From Rhodobacterales bacterium (GTDB taxonomy: Bacteria > Pseudomonadota > Alphaproteobacteria > Rhodobacterales > Rhodobacteraceae), in the NCBI GenBank assembly GCA_002747035.1, contig PDRZ01000018.1, forward strand, positions 104,492 through 168,491: a stretch of DNA of 64,000 nucleotides, read 5' to 3'. The notes under the pieces were generated by a model that was not told where the DNA came from, did not search any database, and saw only the letters and a list, made by a program, of their open reading frames with translations. Position 1 is the first letter of the stretch, and every line of letters starts with the position of its first letter. The position numbers and the translations under genes were made by a program. This document shows positions 42,149 through 51,463 of the stretch, in pieces.

Positions 42149-43435
42149 TCAATGCGACAGCAAAAATTGGCGAAAATTATCGCGCATCGGGGACAGGTGG
42201 GCGGTGTACCCCGCCGCCATCCCGGCAAGGGGGGCCGCGATTAATCTGTCCTCCCACCACACCGCCGGGCTGGCCACCAGCGAAACACGCGGCAGGCCGG
42301 TGTCGCGCCAGCCGGGAACCCGGCCAAGCCCCTCGCCAAGCGCCGCGATATGGGTGCCCGGAATGTCCGGCCCGATCACCTGCCAGCGCCCGTCCCACAA
42401 TGCGCCCGGTTCGGCGCGCAGGTCCCGCAGGGCGGCCGGGTCGCGCGACAGGCAGAGGCCGCCATCGCCGGGGGTCAGTTGACAGCCGTGAAGCTGGCGC
42501 GCCTCTCCGCCCTGAACCGCCTCCCACAGGGCGGCCAACCGGGACAGACGCGGGCGATAGGGCGCGCCGGAAATCCAGCGCAACGCGGATGACAACAGGC
42601 GCAAGCGCAACTCGCGGGGGGCTGTGGCAAGCGGTGCCAGGTCGATCCGCAAATCCCCCGCCTGTTGGGTCACGGCCCGGTCCGCTAGCTGTGCGGCGGC
42701 CCAGTTCAACGCGTCGCGGGCCTCCTCCATCCGGTGTGCGGTGTCGTTCAACCGGTCAACGTCAAGCCCAAGCTCGGCCAACAGGGGCAGCGCCCGGCGC
42801 GCCCTGACCCGATCAAACCGCGTGTCCTCATTGCTGGGGTCGTCGATCCATTGCAGGCCAATCCTGTCCAGATAGCTGCGAAGCGCCCCCCGGCCCAGCC
42901 CCAGAAGAGGCCGCACGAACCGTGCGTCCCCGCCCGGATCTTCGCCAGCAAAACTGGCCCGCATCCGCGCCAACCCGTCCACACCGGACCCGCGCGCCAG
43001 CCGAAGAAGAAAGGTCTCGGCCACGTCATCTGCGGTATGGCCAAGCGCAACAGAATCAAGATCAAGCCGCGCGGCCCATTGCGAAAGCGCCGCGTAACGC
43101 CCGGCCCGGGCGGCGGCCTGTAAGTTGCCGTTGCCGTCCCACGCCCAGCGCAGCGTGTCGTGGCGCACCCCAAGATCACGCGACAGATCGGCCACGAATG
43201 CCGCCTCTTCGGCGGCCTCGGCGCGCAGCCCGTGATCCACGGTCGCGACATGCAAAAGGGCACCCCTGGTCGGTGCCCAGCTGTGCAGAAGTTTCAAAAG
43301 CGCCACGCTGTCCCCGCCCCCGGACACGGCCACGCCCAGCTTGCGGGGGGGGATGTCCGGCCACAGCGCATCCATGGCGGCGGCGAAATGCGGGTAAAGC
43401 GGCTGGTCGGGCGTCACAGGGTGCGTCACTGACAT
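42149..43435 (-). CDS. tilS: tRNA(Ile)-lysidine synthase
   Basis: 428 residues. It attaches lysine to C34 of tRNA-Ile(CAU), changing its decoding to AUA. The PP-loop SGGGDSVALLKLL (about 40-52) and GHTADDVAETFLLRLARGSG are diagnostic. The start MSVTHPVTPDQPLYPHFAAA lies inside the end of the cpoB gene, overlapping it by 10 bp. Confidence 0.95.
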   Translation of the reverse strand: MSVTHPVTPDQPLYPHFAAAMDALWPDIPPRKLGVAVSGGGDSVALLKLLHSWAPTRGALLHVATVDHGLRAEAAEEAAFVADLSRDLGVRHDTLRWAWDGNGNLQAAARAGRYAALSQWAARLDLDSVALGHTADDVAETFLLRLARGSGVDGLARMRASFAGEDPGGDARFVRPLLGLGRGALRSYLDRIGLQWIDDPSNEDTRFDRVRARRALPLLAELGLDVDRLNDTAHRMEEARDALNWAAAQLADRAVTQQAGDLRIDLAPLATAPRELRLRLLSSALRWISGAPYRPRLSRLAALWEAVQGGEARQLHGCQLTPGDGGLCLSRDPAALRDLRAEPGALWDGRWQVIGPDIPGTHIAALGEGLGRVPGWRDTGLPRVSLVASPAVWWEDRLIAAPLAGMAAGYTAHLSPMRDNFRQFLLSH

Positions 43436-44256
43436 CCCAGCCGGGCAATCTCCTGATCCGCCTTGCCCTGTGCCGCACCGCCGGGAAAACGCACGCCGAC
43501 CTCGGACAGGGTTGTGCATGCCTCCTGGGTCTGGCCCAACCGTCCCAGCATCCGGCCCAGCTGGAACAAGGCCTCGGGGGCATCGGCCCCATTGGGCGCA
43601 GTGCTGAACCCTTCCAGAAAGGCGCGCGCGGCCTGAGTCAGATCGCCCGCCCCCTCCAGCGCCAAACCCCGGCCCAGATGGGCGCGCACGGCCATGGGGC
43701 TGCCGGGATAGTTTTCATTGAACCGGGTGAACCCGTCAATGGCGGCGGCGTGGTCTCCGGCCTGTAACGCCTTCTCGGCGGCTTCAAAATCGCGGCTTTC
43801 GCCCACGGCCAGATCGGTTTCAGACGTGGCAACGGGCTGCGAGGCGGGTGCGGCCGCGCCCGACGAACCACCTGTCTCGCCACCCAGCGTCGAAGTTTCC
43901 CCCAACTGGCTGACATCGCCGCCTTCAAGCTCGACCAGCCGGAATTCCAGATCTCCGATCCGGTTGGTGCCATCGGCCACAACCCGGTTGATCCGGTACT
44001 CCAGCTCCTCGGTCTTGCCGGTCAGCCGCTGCAACTCGCTCTCAATCGCCGCAACCCGGTCAAGCGCGGACCCACCCGTTGTGCCCGCCCCGGCCGCGCC
44101 GGTGGTCGACAACTCACGTTTGAGTTTTTGCACCTCTACATGCAACACCGTCAACTCCTGGCGAATATCCGCCAGCGTCTGTTCCTGTGCGGCCAAAGGC
44201 GCGGCCAGAGGCGCGGTGAGCATCACCGCCGCAACAAAACCGATCACAAAGCGCAT
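43426..44256 (-). CDS. cpoB: Tol-Pal system protein CpoB/YbgF
   Basis: 276-residue periplasmic protein. Signal peptide (MRFVIGFVAAVMLTAPLAAP), then a coiled-coil trimerisation segment (about residues 25-105), then TPR repeats in the C-terminal half (FEAAEKALQAGDHAAAIDGF onward). It links outer-membrane constriction by Tol-Pal to peptidoglycan synthesis. It sits 12 bp after pal. Confidence 0.93.
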   Translation of the reverse strand: MRFVIGFVAAVMLTAPLAAPLAAQEQTLADIRQELTVLHVEVQKLKRELSTTGAAGAGTTGGSALDRVAAIESELQRLTGKTEELEYRINRVVADGTNRIGDLEFRLVELEGGDVSQLGETSTLGGETGGSSGAAAPASQPVATSETDLAVGESRDFEAAEKALQAGDHAAAIDGFTRFNENYPGSPMAVRAHLGRGLALEGAGDLTQAARAFLEGFSTAPNGADAPEALFQLGRMLGRLGQTQEACTTLSEVGVRFPGGAAQGKADQEIARLGCQ

Positions 44257-44268
44257 GATAGCCTCCGC

Positions 44269-44793
44269 TTAGCTGCTCACCCCTGTGGACAGGATCGTCA
44301 CCGCCCGCCGGTTCTTGGCGTAACAGCTTTCCTGGCTACAGATTTCAATCGGGCGCTCCTTGCCATAGCTCACGGTCTTGAGCCGCGAGGCCGGCAAGCC
44401 GCGCGACAACAGGTATTCCCGCGCCGCGTTGGCACGACGCGCGCCAAGCGCAAGGTTGTATTCCCGCGTGCCCTGTTCGTCGGCGTGACCTTCGATCACC
44501 GCCGTGTAATCGGAATTGGTGGTCAACCAGCTGGCCTGCCCATCCAACGTGTGCTTGCCCCCGGCGGTCAGGGTGGCGCTGTCCACCTCGAACAACACCC
44601 GGTCGCCGATGGTCTGCTGGAAATAGAGCGGCGACCTTGGGTCCTGTGCGCTCCCGGCAACCGGCCCTGCGGGGACCGACGCAGGTGTTGCGCCCCCGGC
44701 CCCGTCATTCCCTCTGCCAAACCGGCCCGCATCGGTACAGGCCGCAAGGCCAAGCCCCGCCACAAGGATCATGCTCCGTGTCAAAATCTTCAT
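44269..44793 (-). CDS. pal: Peptidoglycan-associated lipoprotein Pal
   Basis: 174 residues with lipobox GLAAC (Cys19 lipidated) and a C-terminal OmpA-like domain binding peptidoglycan (EGHADEQGTREYNLALGARR and RLKTVSYGKERP). It anchors the outer membrane to the cell wall and pairs with TolB. Confidence 0.97.
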   Translation of the reverse strand: MKILTRSMILVAGLGLAACTDAGRFGRGNDGAGGATPASVPAGPVAGSAQDPRSPLYFQQTIGDRVLFEVDSATLTAGGKHTLDGQASWLTTNSDYTAVIEGHADEQGTREYNLALGARRANAAREYLLSRGLPASRLKTVSYGKERPIEICSQESCYAKNRRAVTILSTGVSS

Positions 44794-44922
44794 TGCTCAC
44801 GCCCCTTAGTTTTTTGCGTTATTCTTGTATCTGTCTTTAACACAGCCTTTATCACAGCCCGTGGCCCTTGTGAATCACCCCTGCGCGACTCACCCCTTTG
44901 TCATGGGCGGGGGATCGCTTAT

Positions 44923-44946
44923 CCACGCCCACGCCCACGCCCACGC
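44923..44946. repeat. Four tandem copies of CCACGC between tolB and pal
   Basis: A 24-bp hexamer tract in the 178-bp gap between tolB and pal, an unusual gap for an otherwise compact operon. Confidence 0.85.
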
Positions 44947-44971
44947 CTGCGGTCACCCCGCACCCCTGTGG

Positions 44972-46300
44972 TCATTTCTGCAACGGCGACCATGACGGAT
45001 CGGACCCGCCCCCGTCTGTGCGCAGCTTTTTCAGGTTCCGCCCGGTTATGTCCACGGAATAGAGGCTCGATTGCCCCGACGCACCCTGGGTTTCGCGGGT
45101 GAACATGATCACGCGGCCATTGGGCGACCATGTCGGCCCCTCTTCCAGATACGAGGCCGTAAGCAGCCGTTCGCCGCTGCCATCCACCCGCATCACGCCA
45201 ATGTGAAACCGTCCCTTGGATTGCTTGGTAAAGGCAATCAGATCTCCGCGCGGGGACCAGACCGGAGTGCCATAGCGCCCCGAGCCAAACGAAATCCGCC
45301 TCGCCTCGCCGCCATTTGCCGACATGACATAAAGCTGCTGACTGCCCGACCGGTCGCTTTCAAACACGATCTGGCTGCCATCGGGGCTATAGGACGGCGC
45401 GGTTTCGATCGACGGCGCACGGGTCAGCCGACGTTCCGCGCCGCTGGCGACATCAATGGTGTAGAGGTCCGTATTGCCCCCGCTTTCAAGGCTGAACACC
45501 ACTGTGCGCCCATCCGGGCTGAACCTCGGGGCAAAGCTGGTCGTGCCCTCGCGGCTTTGCAACACCCGGCGGCCCACGCTGGCCACGTCCAGCACATAAA
45601 TGCGCGGAAACCCGGATTCATACGAGGTATAAAGCACCCGGTCACCCGTGGGCGAAAACCGCGGGTTCAGAACGATGGCGCGACTGTCTGTCAGGTACTG
45701 CACATTGGCCCCGTCATAATCCATGATCGCCAACCGCTTCTTGCGGGCATTCTTGGGGCCGGTTTCACTCACGAATACCACGCGACTGTCAAAATAGGCA
45801 CCTTCACCGGTAATCCGGCTATACACGACATCGGCCACCTTATGCGCCATGCGCCGCCATCCGGCGGTGGTGCCCGCAAACTGCAACCCGCTGCCCAACT
45901 CGGTTCCCGCGAAAACGTCATACACCCGGAACTTGACCACCACCCGGTCTCCGCTTACCGACACGGCCCCGGTGATCAACGCCTGGGCATTGATGGCTTT
46001 CCAATCGGCGAACTGCACCGGGCTGGAAAAGCTGGTGATCTGGCTGATGAACGCATTACTTCCGATTTCGCGAAACAATCCGGTGCCAGTCAGATCGGCG
46101 GCCACAACACGGGCGATATTGCTTGCCATATCCCCCGACCCGCTGTTTTCCGCCACGAAACCGGGGATCGCGACCGGAAGCGGCTCCACCGTGGGATCAT
46201 CAATGACGATCCTAAGCGGCGCGGCCCCTGCGGCCAGAGGCATCAGCGGGGCAAGAAAGCCCAGCAGGGCCAGCGTCAGGATCAGGAAACGGGTGGTCAT
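44972..46300 (-). CDS. tolB: Tol-Pal system beta-propeller protein TolB
   Basis: 442 residues. Signal peptide ([20 protein letters not shown]), N-terminal alpha/beta domain, and a six-bladed propeller with repeats such as [36 protein letters not shown] and [12 protein letters not shown]. It binds Pal and TolA in the periplasm. ATG 46300 is 2 bp after the tolA stop. Confidence 0.97.
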   Translation of the reverse strand: MTTRFLILTLALLGFLAPLMPLAAGAAPLRIVIDDPTVEPLPVAIPGFVAENSGSGDMASNIARVVAADLTGTGLFREIGSNAFISQITSFSSPVQFADWKAINAQALITGAVSVSGDRVVVKFRVYDVFAGTELGSGLQFAGTTAGWRRMAHKVADVVYSRITGEGAYFDSRVVFVSETGPKNARKKRLAIMDYDGANVQYLTDSRAIVLNPRFSPTGDRVLYTSYESGFPRIYVLDVASVGRRVLQSREGTTSFAPRFSPDGRTVVFSLESGGNTDLYTIDVASGAERRLTRAPSIETAPSYSPDGSQIVFESDRSGSQQLYVMSANGGEARRISFGSGRYGTPVWSPRGDLIAFTKQSKGRFHIGVMRVDGSGERLLTASYLEEGPTWSPNGRVIMFTRETQGASGQSSLYSVDITGRNLKKLRTDGGGSDPSWSPLQK

Positions 46301-46302
46301 GG

Positions 46303-47424
46303 CTACCTCATTTTCTCGGAGTTGAATGTCATTTCGATGTCGCGCCAGTGGTCGTATTTTTCGACCGGAAGGTCAAAGCCGCGCGCGCCACAGCGCAGGA
46401 TGGCGCGGCGCGCGGCCTCGAACGCCTGTTTGGCTGCCGCCGCGCTGCCGCCCGAATGGCTGAGCAAACGGATGCTGCCCATGGTCGGTTTGGCATCTTC
46501 ACCCATCCGGACACCGACCACGATCGTAGTGGCCAGAGCCTCGGTACTCAACGCCCCCACATTCCAGCAGCGCGACACGGCAAGACGCAGCCCCTCCTGT
46601 TCGCCGCGGGTCAGCGGCGGGCCGGTGGGGGCCGGGCCGGGATCAGGTGCGGCATCTTCAGTGCCGCCACTCAGCGCCTCGGCCAGCGCGTCGTTTACCG
46701 CATCGCTGGTGGGGTCCTGCTGCGCCGTTTCGGCGGGCGCTGCCCGGCGCGGACGGGTCTGTGGACGCACCGACCGGGTCGGGGCGGCGCTGACCTTGTC
46801 ATCGGCTTCGGGCACCACTTCGGCCACCGCTTCTTCGGGGGCCGTGGCCTCGTCTTCGGGCCGGGTGGTTTGTGCGTTTTCGTCCGGTGCGGTGTCTTCG
46901 CGGACCACCTCGTCCACCCGGGTTTCGGGTTCGGGCTGGGCCACCGGGGTCGGGGCGACGCGCGGGGCCGGGCGCGCCTGTGGGCGCACGGATCGGATGG
47001 GCGCGGGCACAATCACCGCAACCTCTTCGGGGGGCCGGGCCAGTTCGGGAGGGGTCGGGTCCACCTCGGCCTCGGGCGGCGGGGTCAGCTGGCTGACATC
47101 CGGCGCATCGTCGGGCACCGGGGTTTCAACCACCTCGGGCTCCTGCGTGACGGGGGGAAGCTCCGCAGGCGGACGCACCCGCGCGGGCGGCTCCTGTTCC
47201 ACCTCCTGTTCCACCGGGGGGGCAGGAGGCGACGGCGGGGCCAGCCCGGACGCAGTGGCGGGGGGCAGTTCTCCGGCCAGCATCGCTTCGTAGTCTGCCG
47301 TGCTGATCACCGTCACATCCGTAACCTCGAACGGCAGCGGATCGGCGGCAAAACTCCCCCCGAACAACAGCCAGCCGATCAGACCGATATGGCCCGCGCC
47401 GCTGATATACTGGCCCGTGTTCAC
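46303..47424 (-). CDS. tolA: Tol-Pal system protein TolA (energy-transducing)
   Basis: 373 residues. One N-terminal membrane helix ([14 protein letters not shown], about 12-25), a long Pro/Glu-rich, probably extended periplasmic region (about 50-270), and a C-terminal TonB/TolA-like domain ([20 protein letters not shown]). It replaces the alanine/lysine helix of E. coli TolA with PE-rich sequence, as in other roseobacters. Internal repeats SVRPQARP and SVRPQTRP are seen. Confidence 0.92.
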   Translation of the reverse strand: MNTGQYISGAGHIGLIGWLLFGGSFAADPLPFEVTDVTVISTADYEAMLAGELPPATASGLAPPSPPAPPVEQEVEQEPPARVRPPAELPPVTQEPEVVETPVPDDAPDVSQLTPPPEAEVDPTPPELARPPEEVAVIVPAPIRSVRPQARPAPRVAPTPVAQPEPETRVDEVVREDTAPDENAQTTRPEDEATAPEEAVAEVVPEADDKVSAAPTRSVRPQTRPRRAAPAETAQQDPTSDAVNDALAEALSGGTEDAAPDPGPAPTGPPLTRGEQEGLRLAVSRCWNVGALSTEALATTIVVGVRMGEDAKPTMGSIRLLSHSGGSAAAAKQAFEAARRAILRCGARGFDLPVEKYDHWRDIEMTFNSEKMR

Positions 47425-47437
47425 CGCACCCGTGCCC

Positions 47438-47917
47438 TTAGTTCCCGGTCTTGTCCAAAGCCGGCCCGCCGGTATCGGTCACAAGCCCGATATTGGAGAA
47501 CCCGCCGCGATTAAGCGCGCCCATCACCTGAACCACCTGTTCATAAGGCACCGCGCCGTCAGCACGCAGGAAAACCCGGTCGCTGGCCCGTTCGGCAGCG
47601 ACCGCACGCAGCTTGTTCAACAGCTGATCCCGTGGCACTTCGGTTTTCTGCACCAGCACCGCGCCGTCGGCGGTCACGGTGACGGTCAATGGCTCTTCGG
47701 CCTCGGACGGCAACGCATTGGCGGCGGTTTTCGGCAACTCCACCGGCACGCCCACAGTCATCAACGGAGCGGCCACCATGAAGATGATCAGCAACACCAA
47801 CATGACGTCGACAAAAGGCGTCACGTTGATTTCGCTCATCGGGGCCGCCTTGCGCCCGTGGCGGCGTCGGCGGCTTCCGCCCCCCCCTCCGCCGGGTTTC
47901 ATCACACCCGCGCCCAT
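47438..47917 (-). CDS. tolR: Tol-Pal system protein TolR (ExbD family)
   Basis: 159 residues. A glycine- and arginine-rich N-terminus is followed by MSEINVTPFVDVMLVLLIIF, the ExbD/TolR motif with the essential membrane Asp in VDVMLVLL. With TolQ it forms the proton channel that energises TolA. Confidence 0.97.
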   Translation of the reverse strand: MGAGVMKPGGGGGGSRRRRHGRKAAPMSEINVTPFVDVMLVLLIIFMVAAPLMTVGVPVELPKTAANALPSEAEEPLTVTVTADGAVLVQKTEVPRDQLLNKLRAVAAERASDRVFLRADGAVPYEQVVQVMGALNRGGFSNIGLVTDTGGPALDKTGN

Positions 47918-47920
47918 GGC

Positions 47921-48616
47921 TCAGGAATCCAGCTGGCGGCTGAGGATCGTGGCGAACTCATCGGCAAAGGCTTCGTACCCCGCCACGATCCGGTCGCTGT
48001 CCGCGCTGAGTTTGTTGTAGAAAATGACCGCCGGGATCGCAGCCAACAGGCCCAGCCCGGTGGCCAGCAGCGCCTCGGCAATCCCCGGCGCCACAACGGC
48101 AAGGTTGGTGTTCTGCTGCTCTGCGATTTCAACAAAGGAATTCATGATCCCGATCACGGTGCCAAACAACCCGATGAACGGCGCGGTGGACCCCACGGTG
48201 GCCAGAACCGGCAGGCCGCGTTGCAGCCCCTCGGCCTCTTTTGCGATGGCGACATCCATCGACCGGTCAATCCGCGCCTGAGCGCCCGCGATCAACCCGC
48301 CATCCTGACGATGCGACCGGCGCCATTCGATCATGCCGGCGGCAAAAATTTTCTGACTCTGCCCCGCCGGGTCCGCGCCGATCTGGTCAAACAACGCGTC
48401 CAGCGGTTCGCCGGACCAGAACGCCTGATCAAACACTTTCGCCTCGGCCCTGGCCTTGCGGTAATTGATGATTTTCTGAATGATGATCGACCAGGACCAG
48501 AATGAGGCAACAATCAGCATGATCATCACCAGTTTCACGGTCACGGTCGCACGTGCGAAGAGTGCCCACAGCGAGAAATCAATCTCCTGTGCAAGGGCAA
48601 GGGTTTCTGCTTCCAT
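47921..48616 (-). CDS. tolQ: Tol-Pal system protein TolQ (ExbB family)
   Basis: 231 residues with three transmembrane helices (first about 15-40, then LATVGSTAPFIGLFGTVIGI and PGIAEALLATGLGLLAAIPA). It is the stator of the Tol motor and starts the tolQRAB-pal-cpoB run, with TolR 3 bp after its stop. Confidence 0.98.
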   Translation of the reverse strand: MEAETLALAQEIDFSLWALFARATVTVKLVMIMLIVASFWSWSIIIQKIINYRKARAEAKVFDQAFWSGEPLDALFDQIGADPAGQSQKIFAAGMIEWRRSHRQDGGLIAGAQARIDRSMDVAIAKEAEGLQRGLPVLATVGSTAPFIGLFGTVIGIMNSFVEIAEQQNTNLAVVAPGIAEALLATGLGLLAAIPAVIFYNKLSADSDRIVAGYEAFADEFATILSRQLDS

Positions 48617-48832
48617 CTGCCTGCTCTTTTTGTTTTCGGGCCGTTTTTCGACCCTTATTGCAATGCAAAGTAAACAGTTTCCACGGGGAAAGCCAATGAA
48701 ATGGCGTCATGGGCGGCAATTTGCGCCGTGCATTTCCCGCCAACGGCGGATTTTCGCCCCTTTCCCTTCGCCCCTTTTTCATAGGCGGGCACGATGCGCG
48801 ACTCAGCGGACCTCACCCTGCTTGTGAGTTAC

Positions 48833-48913
48833 TCATCCATTGAAACGCCCGCTGCGTTGCAGCTCGGCCAGACCCGGAACAAGGACGACCGCCATCCCCA
48901 AGAAACGTCGCAT
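48833..48913 (-). CDS. Candidate 26-residue protein
   Basis: A short frame starting MRRFLGMAVVLVPGLAELQR with GGGGA 6 nt upstream of the ATG, coding-like codon use, and a hydrophobic middle. It lies about 30 bp from a family B repeat. It is too short to rule out chance; it could also be the remnant of a larger gene. Confidence 0.25.
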   Translation of the reverse strand: MRRFLGMAVVLVPGLAELQRSGRFNG

Positions 48914-48944
48914 CGTTTTCCCCGGTATGCGTGAATTCGTGCGT

Positions 48945-48993
48945 TAAAGCGTTTCCATAGTGCGCTGATTCAACGTAATGCGGAAACGCTTTA
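48945..48993. repeat. Palindromic repeat family B, simple copy
   Basis: 49 bp bounded by TAAAGCGTTTCC and CGGAAACGCTTTA, with a divergent inner part. It lacks the second palindrome of the composite copies. Confidence 0.8.
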
Positions 48994-49060
48994 ATTGTGG
49001 TTAACGAACACGATCCGGGGGGCGTCGGGTCAACTGAAATACCACCCCGAGCGGTGAATT

Positions 49061-49441
49061 TCAGGCTCCGTCCCATTTCGGAAGACGGACCGGTCTGCCA
49101 CCGGTGGTCATGCACACCACGGTAACCATGGCCCGAAACAGCACCTGTTCACCGCGCTTGACCTCCTGGCCCATAACCATGCGCACAGGTTTCAGGGTTT
49201 CGATCCAGGTTTCCACCACCAGTTCGTCATCCAGCCGCGCCGGCGCAAGGTAATCCGCCTCAACCCGGCGCACGGCAAACACGATGCCGTCTTCGTCCTT
49301 CATCCGGTTCTGATCCAGACCAACCTCGCGCACCCATTCGCTGCGCCCACGCTCGATATAGCGCAGATAGTTGGCGTAATAGACGATCCCGGCCATGTCG
49401 GTATCTTCGTAATAAACCCGAACGGGGTGTTTATAGATCAT
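49061..49441 (-). CDS. ybgC: Tol-Pal associated acyl-CoA thioesterase YbgC
   Basis: 126 residues, hot-dog fold. The YbgC motif is HPVRVYYEDTDMAGIVYYAN (Asp in EDTDMAGIVYY is catalytic). It hydrolyses short acyl-CoA thioesters and is regularly the first gene of tol-pal clusters. A GGAGGGTC site precedes the ATG at 49441. Here it is about 444 bp from tolQ. Confidence 0.95.
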   Translation of the reverse strand: MIYKHPVRVYYEDTDMAGIVYYANYLRYIERGRSEWVREVGLDQNRMKDEDGIVFAVRRVEADYLAPARLDDELVVETWIETLKPVRMVMGQEVKRGEQVLFRAMVTVVCMTTGGRPVRLPKWDGA

Positions 49442-49605
49442 CTGCGACCCTCCTGCTCGAAAAAGAGCGTGGGGCAGAGCGCGGCGGTTTGCAAGCGGGC
49501 GCGTCTGCGACGTCCCGTCCCGTGTTCCGTCAGGCCCCCATCACGCTGGCCACGTCACGCTGCCCCTGCGCCCGCGTGTTCCTCTGCAGCCCCCTGTAAG
49601 GGCGC

Positions 49606-49671
49606 TGCCGCCTGCGGCGGGCGGGGGAGCGGCTACGGGGGCGCGTGCATTGCACGCGCCCCCGTAGCCGC
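49606..49671. repeat. Family D hairpin, copy 2
   Basis: Leader 49606-49627 identical over 22 bp to 39258-39279. It is followed by perfect 21-bp arms 49629-49649 and 49651-49671 (GCGGCTACGGGGGCGCGTGC on the left), a different stem sequence from copy 1 beyond the first bases. Confidence 0.85.
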
Positions 49672-49801
49672 CGGGCCCAACCGACGAGGATCGCAATTTA
49701 TTGCGAGCGCAGTGGGCGGGAGCGCCCTACTCTGTTGCCACACCGAAGGGGTTCGAGATGAGGCCGATGCACAAATCGTTTTCCCGCCTCCCGCAAATCC
49801 A

Positions 49802-49912
49802 AAGTGTTCGACCTTGAACCTGCGACAGGGAAAAGGGCGAACGCAGCGCGACATTTATGTGTTTCGCGTGTCCTGTCAAAAACCCGTGAGTCAGGGTTTT
49901 GGCAGGACGCTT
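49802..49912 (+). repeat. Dispersed repeat family C, copy 2
   Basis: 111 bp matching 6141-6254 in inverted orientation, including the shared GCGAACGCAGCGCGACATTT block and the terminal palindrome ending GGCAGGACGCTT. Confidence 0.85.
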
Positions 49913-49969
49913 CAGGATGTTTCGGGCGCTGCGCCGCGTTGCTCTTTCTCACCAGCATCACAAAGCGTT

Positions 49970-50524
49970 TCAGGCCGAGGCCGCTGGAAAGGGGTAATCC
50001 GCCAGCATTTCGTGCCGCGCCCCATCCGGGCGCAGTTCCGAAGCAAAAAGCGCAAAATGTTCGGGCCAGACCTCCGGCAACGTTACCCCACCTGACAGGG
50101 TCAGAAACCGCTCGATCCTGGCAATCTCGCCCTCCGCAAGCGCCGCATTGAACCGGGCAAGCGTGATATGAGGGTGAAATCTTTCATGCGGCAACGCAAT
50201 CCCCGCAATGCGCGCCGCGCGTCGCACGGCGTTGCGCAAGGCAAGCAGCCCTTCATCGGGCACAATATCGGCGTAAAGCACCCCCGGGCGCCGTCCCCCG
50301 AAGGTCCCCAGCCCGCGCACGATCAGAGGCGGCGCAACAGCCCGAAACATGTCAAGCTGGTCATGCAGCTCTTGCAGCCGCGTCCGGTCCACCTCCCCCA
50401 GAAAGGCCAGCGTCAGGTGCAGGTTTTCTTCCGGTGTGATCCGCCCTGCCGGTATCCCTGCCTGGAGTCTGACCAGAGCATCGCGCAAGTCATCCGGCAG
50501 GCCGATGGCAACAAAACTGCGCAC
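49970..50524 (-). CDS. thpR: RNA 2',3'-cyclic phosphodiesterase (LigT/ThpR family)
   Basis: 184 residues from a GTG start (VRSFVAIGLPDDL). The two HXTX motifs are HLTL (His36) and HITL (His119). It opens 2',3'-cyclic phosphate ends or acts in tRNA 2',5' ligation/hydrolysis. The start lies 13 bp after the stop of the upstream gene. No ATG closer to the family start exists. Confidence 0.88.
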   Translation of the reverse strand: MRSFVAIGLPDDLRDALVRLQAGIPAGRITPEENLHLTLAFLGEVDRTRLQELHDQLDMFRAVAPPLIVRGLGTFGGRRPGVLYADIVPDEGLLALRNAVRRAARIAGIALPHERFHPHITLARFNAALAEGEIARIERFLTLSGGVTLPEVWPEHFALFASELRPDGARHEMLADYPFPAASA

Positions 50525-50537
50525 CCTCCGACCCCGC

Positions 50538-51164
50538 CTATCCGGCCTGCATCCGGGCGAACAGCCGCAAAGCATGTGACGTATCCTGTGCCGCCACCGG
50601 CAAAACCGGATCATAGGCCGCCGCCACCAGCCCGGCAATCTCGGGGCGCAGGATCACGTGGCCCCCATCAGGCAGTTTCGCCAGCGGGGATGTCTCGCCA
50701 AAGGCGCGGTCCCCCCACATCAGGATCACCTGAACGGCCTGGGCCAACGCCAGGTCTTCGGCCGCCATCGACGCCAAGGCATCATCCATGCACAAAAACA
50801 CGAACGCGGCCTGAATCGCCCCGGTGTCTTCGAAGCGGAAGAACCTGTACTGGTTCGCCTCCGCCGCCTTCAGCCGCCCCACCAGCCCGGCGAGATCCGG
50901 CACCAACCGGTCGAGGTCCTTCAACTCCAGCAATTCATCCCAGTCCCGGAAGAAAAAGAACATCAGGTTGCTGCCCAGTTCCGGGTCGGTTTCGGCCATC
51001 TTGTGACTGGCCAGGGTCACCACTGCCTCGATCGCGCCCTTGACCACGCCCAGCGTCTTGTCATCCACACCGAAAACCACGGGCACGACAGGCCGCGCCC
51101 AGCGGGCAAAGGCAAAGCTGCCATCGCTGCGGGTGAACAGGGTTTCGATCTCTTGCGGGGTCAT
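50538..51164 (-). CDS. Conserved unknown protein, 208 residues
   Basis: Starts MTPQEIETLFTRSDGSFAFA with GAGG 6 nt upstream of ATG 51164. It is soluble, with a phenylalanine-rich LMFFFFRDWDELLELKDLDR in the middle and ending LPVAAQDTSHALRLFARMQA. It recurs in Rhodobacteraceae, but I know no assigned function. It is cotranscribed with thpR. Longer in-frame starts upstream have no ribosome site. Confidence 0.75.
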   Translation of the reverse strand: MTPQEIETLFTRSDGSFAFARWARPVVPVVFGVDDKTLGVVKGAIEAVVTLASHKMAETDPELGSNLMFFFFRDWDELLELKDLDRLVPDLAGLVGRLKAAEANQYRFFRFEDTGAIQAAFVFLCMDDALASMAAEDLALAQAVQVILMWGDRAFGETSPLAKLPDGGHVILRPEIAGLVAAAYDPVLPVAAQDTSHALRLFARMQAG

Positions 51165-51463
51165 CGCGGGCCTCATATCAATCATATCAACATGCGTCGT
51201 GTCATCACACCGGGTGCTGCGGCCCGATTTGCACCAACCGCATGGCCTGAGCAAGCCCCCGCCCCCTGCAAAACACCGTGGTCTCTGCTTGCCGAACAAG
51301 ACCGGGCCAAAGCGACGCCACAGACGCCATAGCTGTGCGCAGCCGTCCCACCATTTCAGCCGCTATTTCAGCCGCTGTCGTGTGGCGTGGTATGGTGTGC
51401 CGAAGGCGTCGGCGTAAATCCCGGCCACCCCGGTCGCCATCCGGGTCATGTCGCCGAGATGCA
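51165..51463. other. Intergenic stretch between ruvB and the unknown gene
   Basis: About 300 bp. Several short open frames, none convincing. A direct repeat TTTCAGCCGCTAT/TTTCAGCCGCTGT lies near 51356-51380. Confidence 0.4.

Larger units (their letters stand above)
48617..49060. other. Intergenic region between tolQ and ybgC
   Basis: About 440 bp. Contains the family B copy at 48945-48993 and the 26-codon candidate gene at 48833-48913. The tolQRAB-pal promoter should also lie here, since ybgC ends at 49061. The rest shows nothing I recognise. Confidence 0.5.
49442..49969. other. Intergenic region with families D and C
   Basis: 528 bp holding the family D hairpin (49606-49671) and family C copy 2 (49802-49912). 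Frames across it translate the repeats and are not genes. Confidence 0.65.

Noticed and set aside
45071-47293. A 740-codon open frame on the plus strand across tolB and tolA
   Set aside because: It is antisense to two well-identified genes. Its composition (Arg/Gly/Ser-rich) reflects GC-rich codons read on the other strand.
49698-49961. Peptide frames across repeat family C (also near 6016-6240)
   Set aside because: The two frames translate the same repeat in the same orientation, so their similarity comes from the DNA element and not from a protein family.
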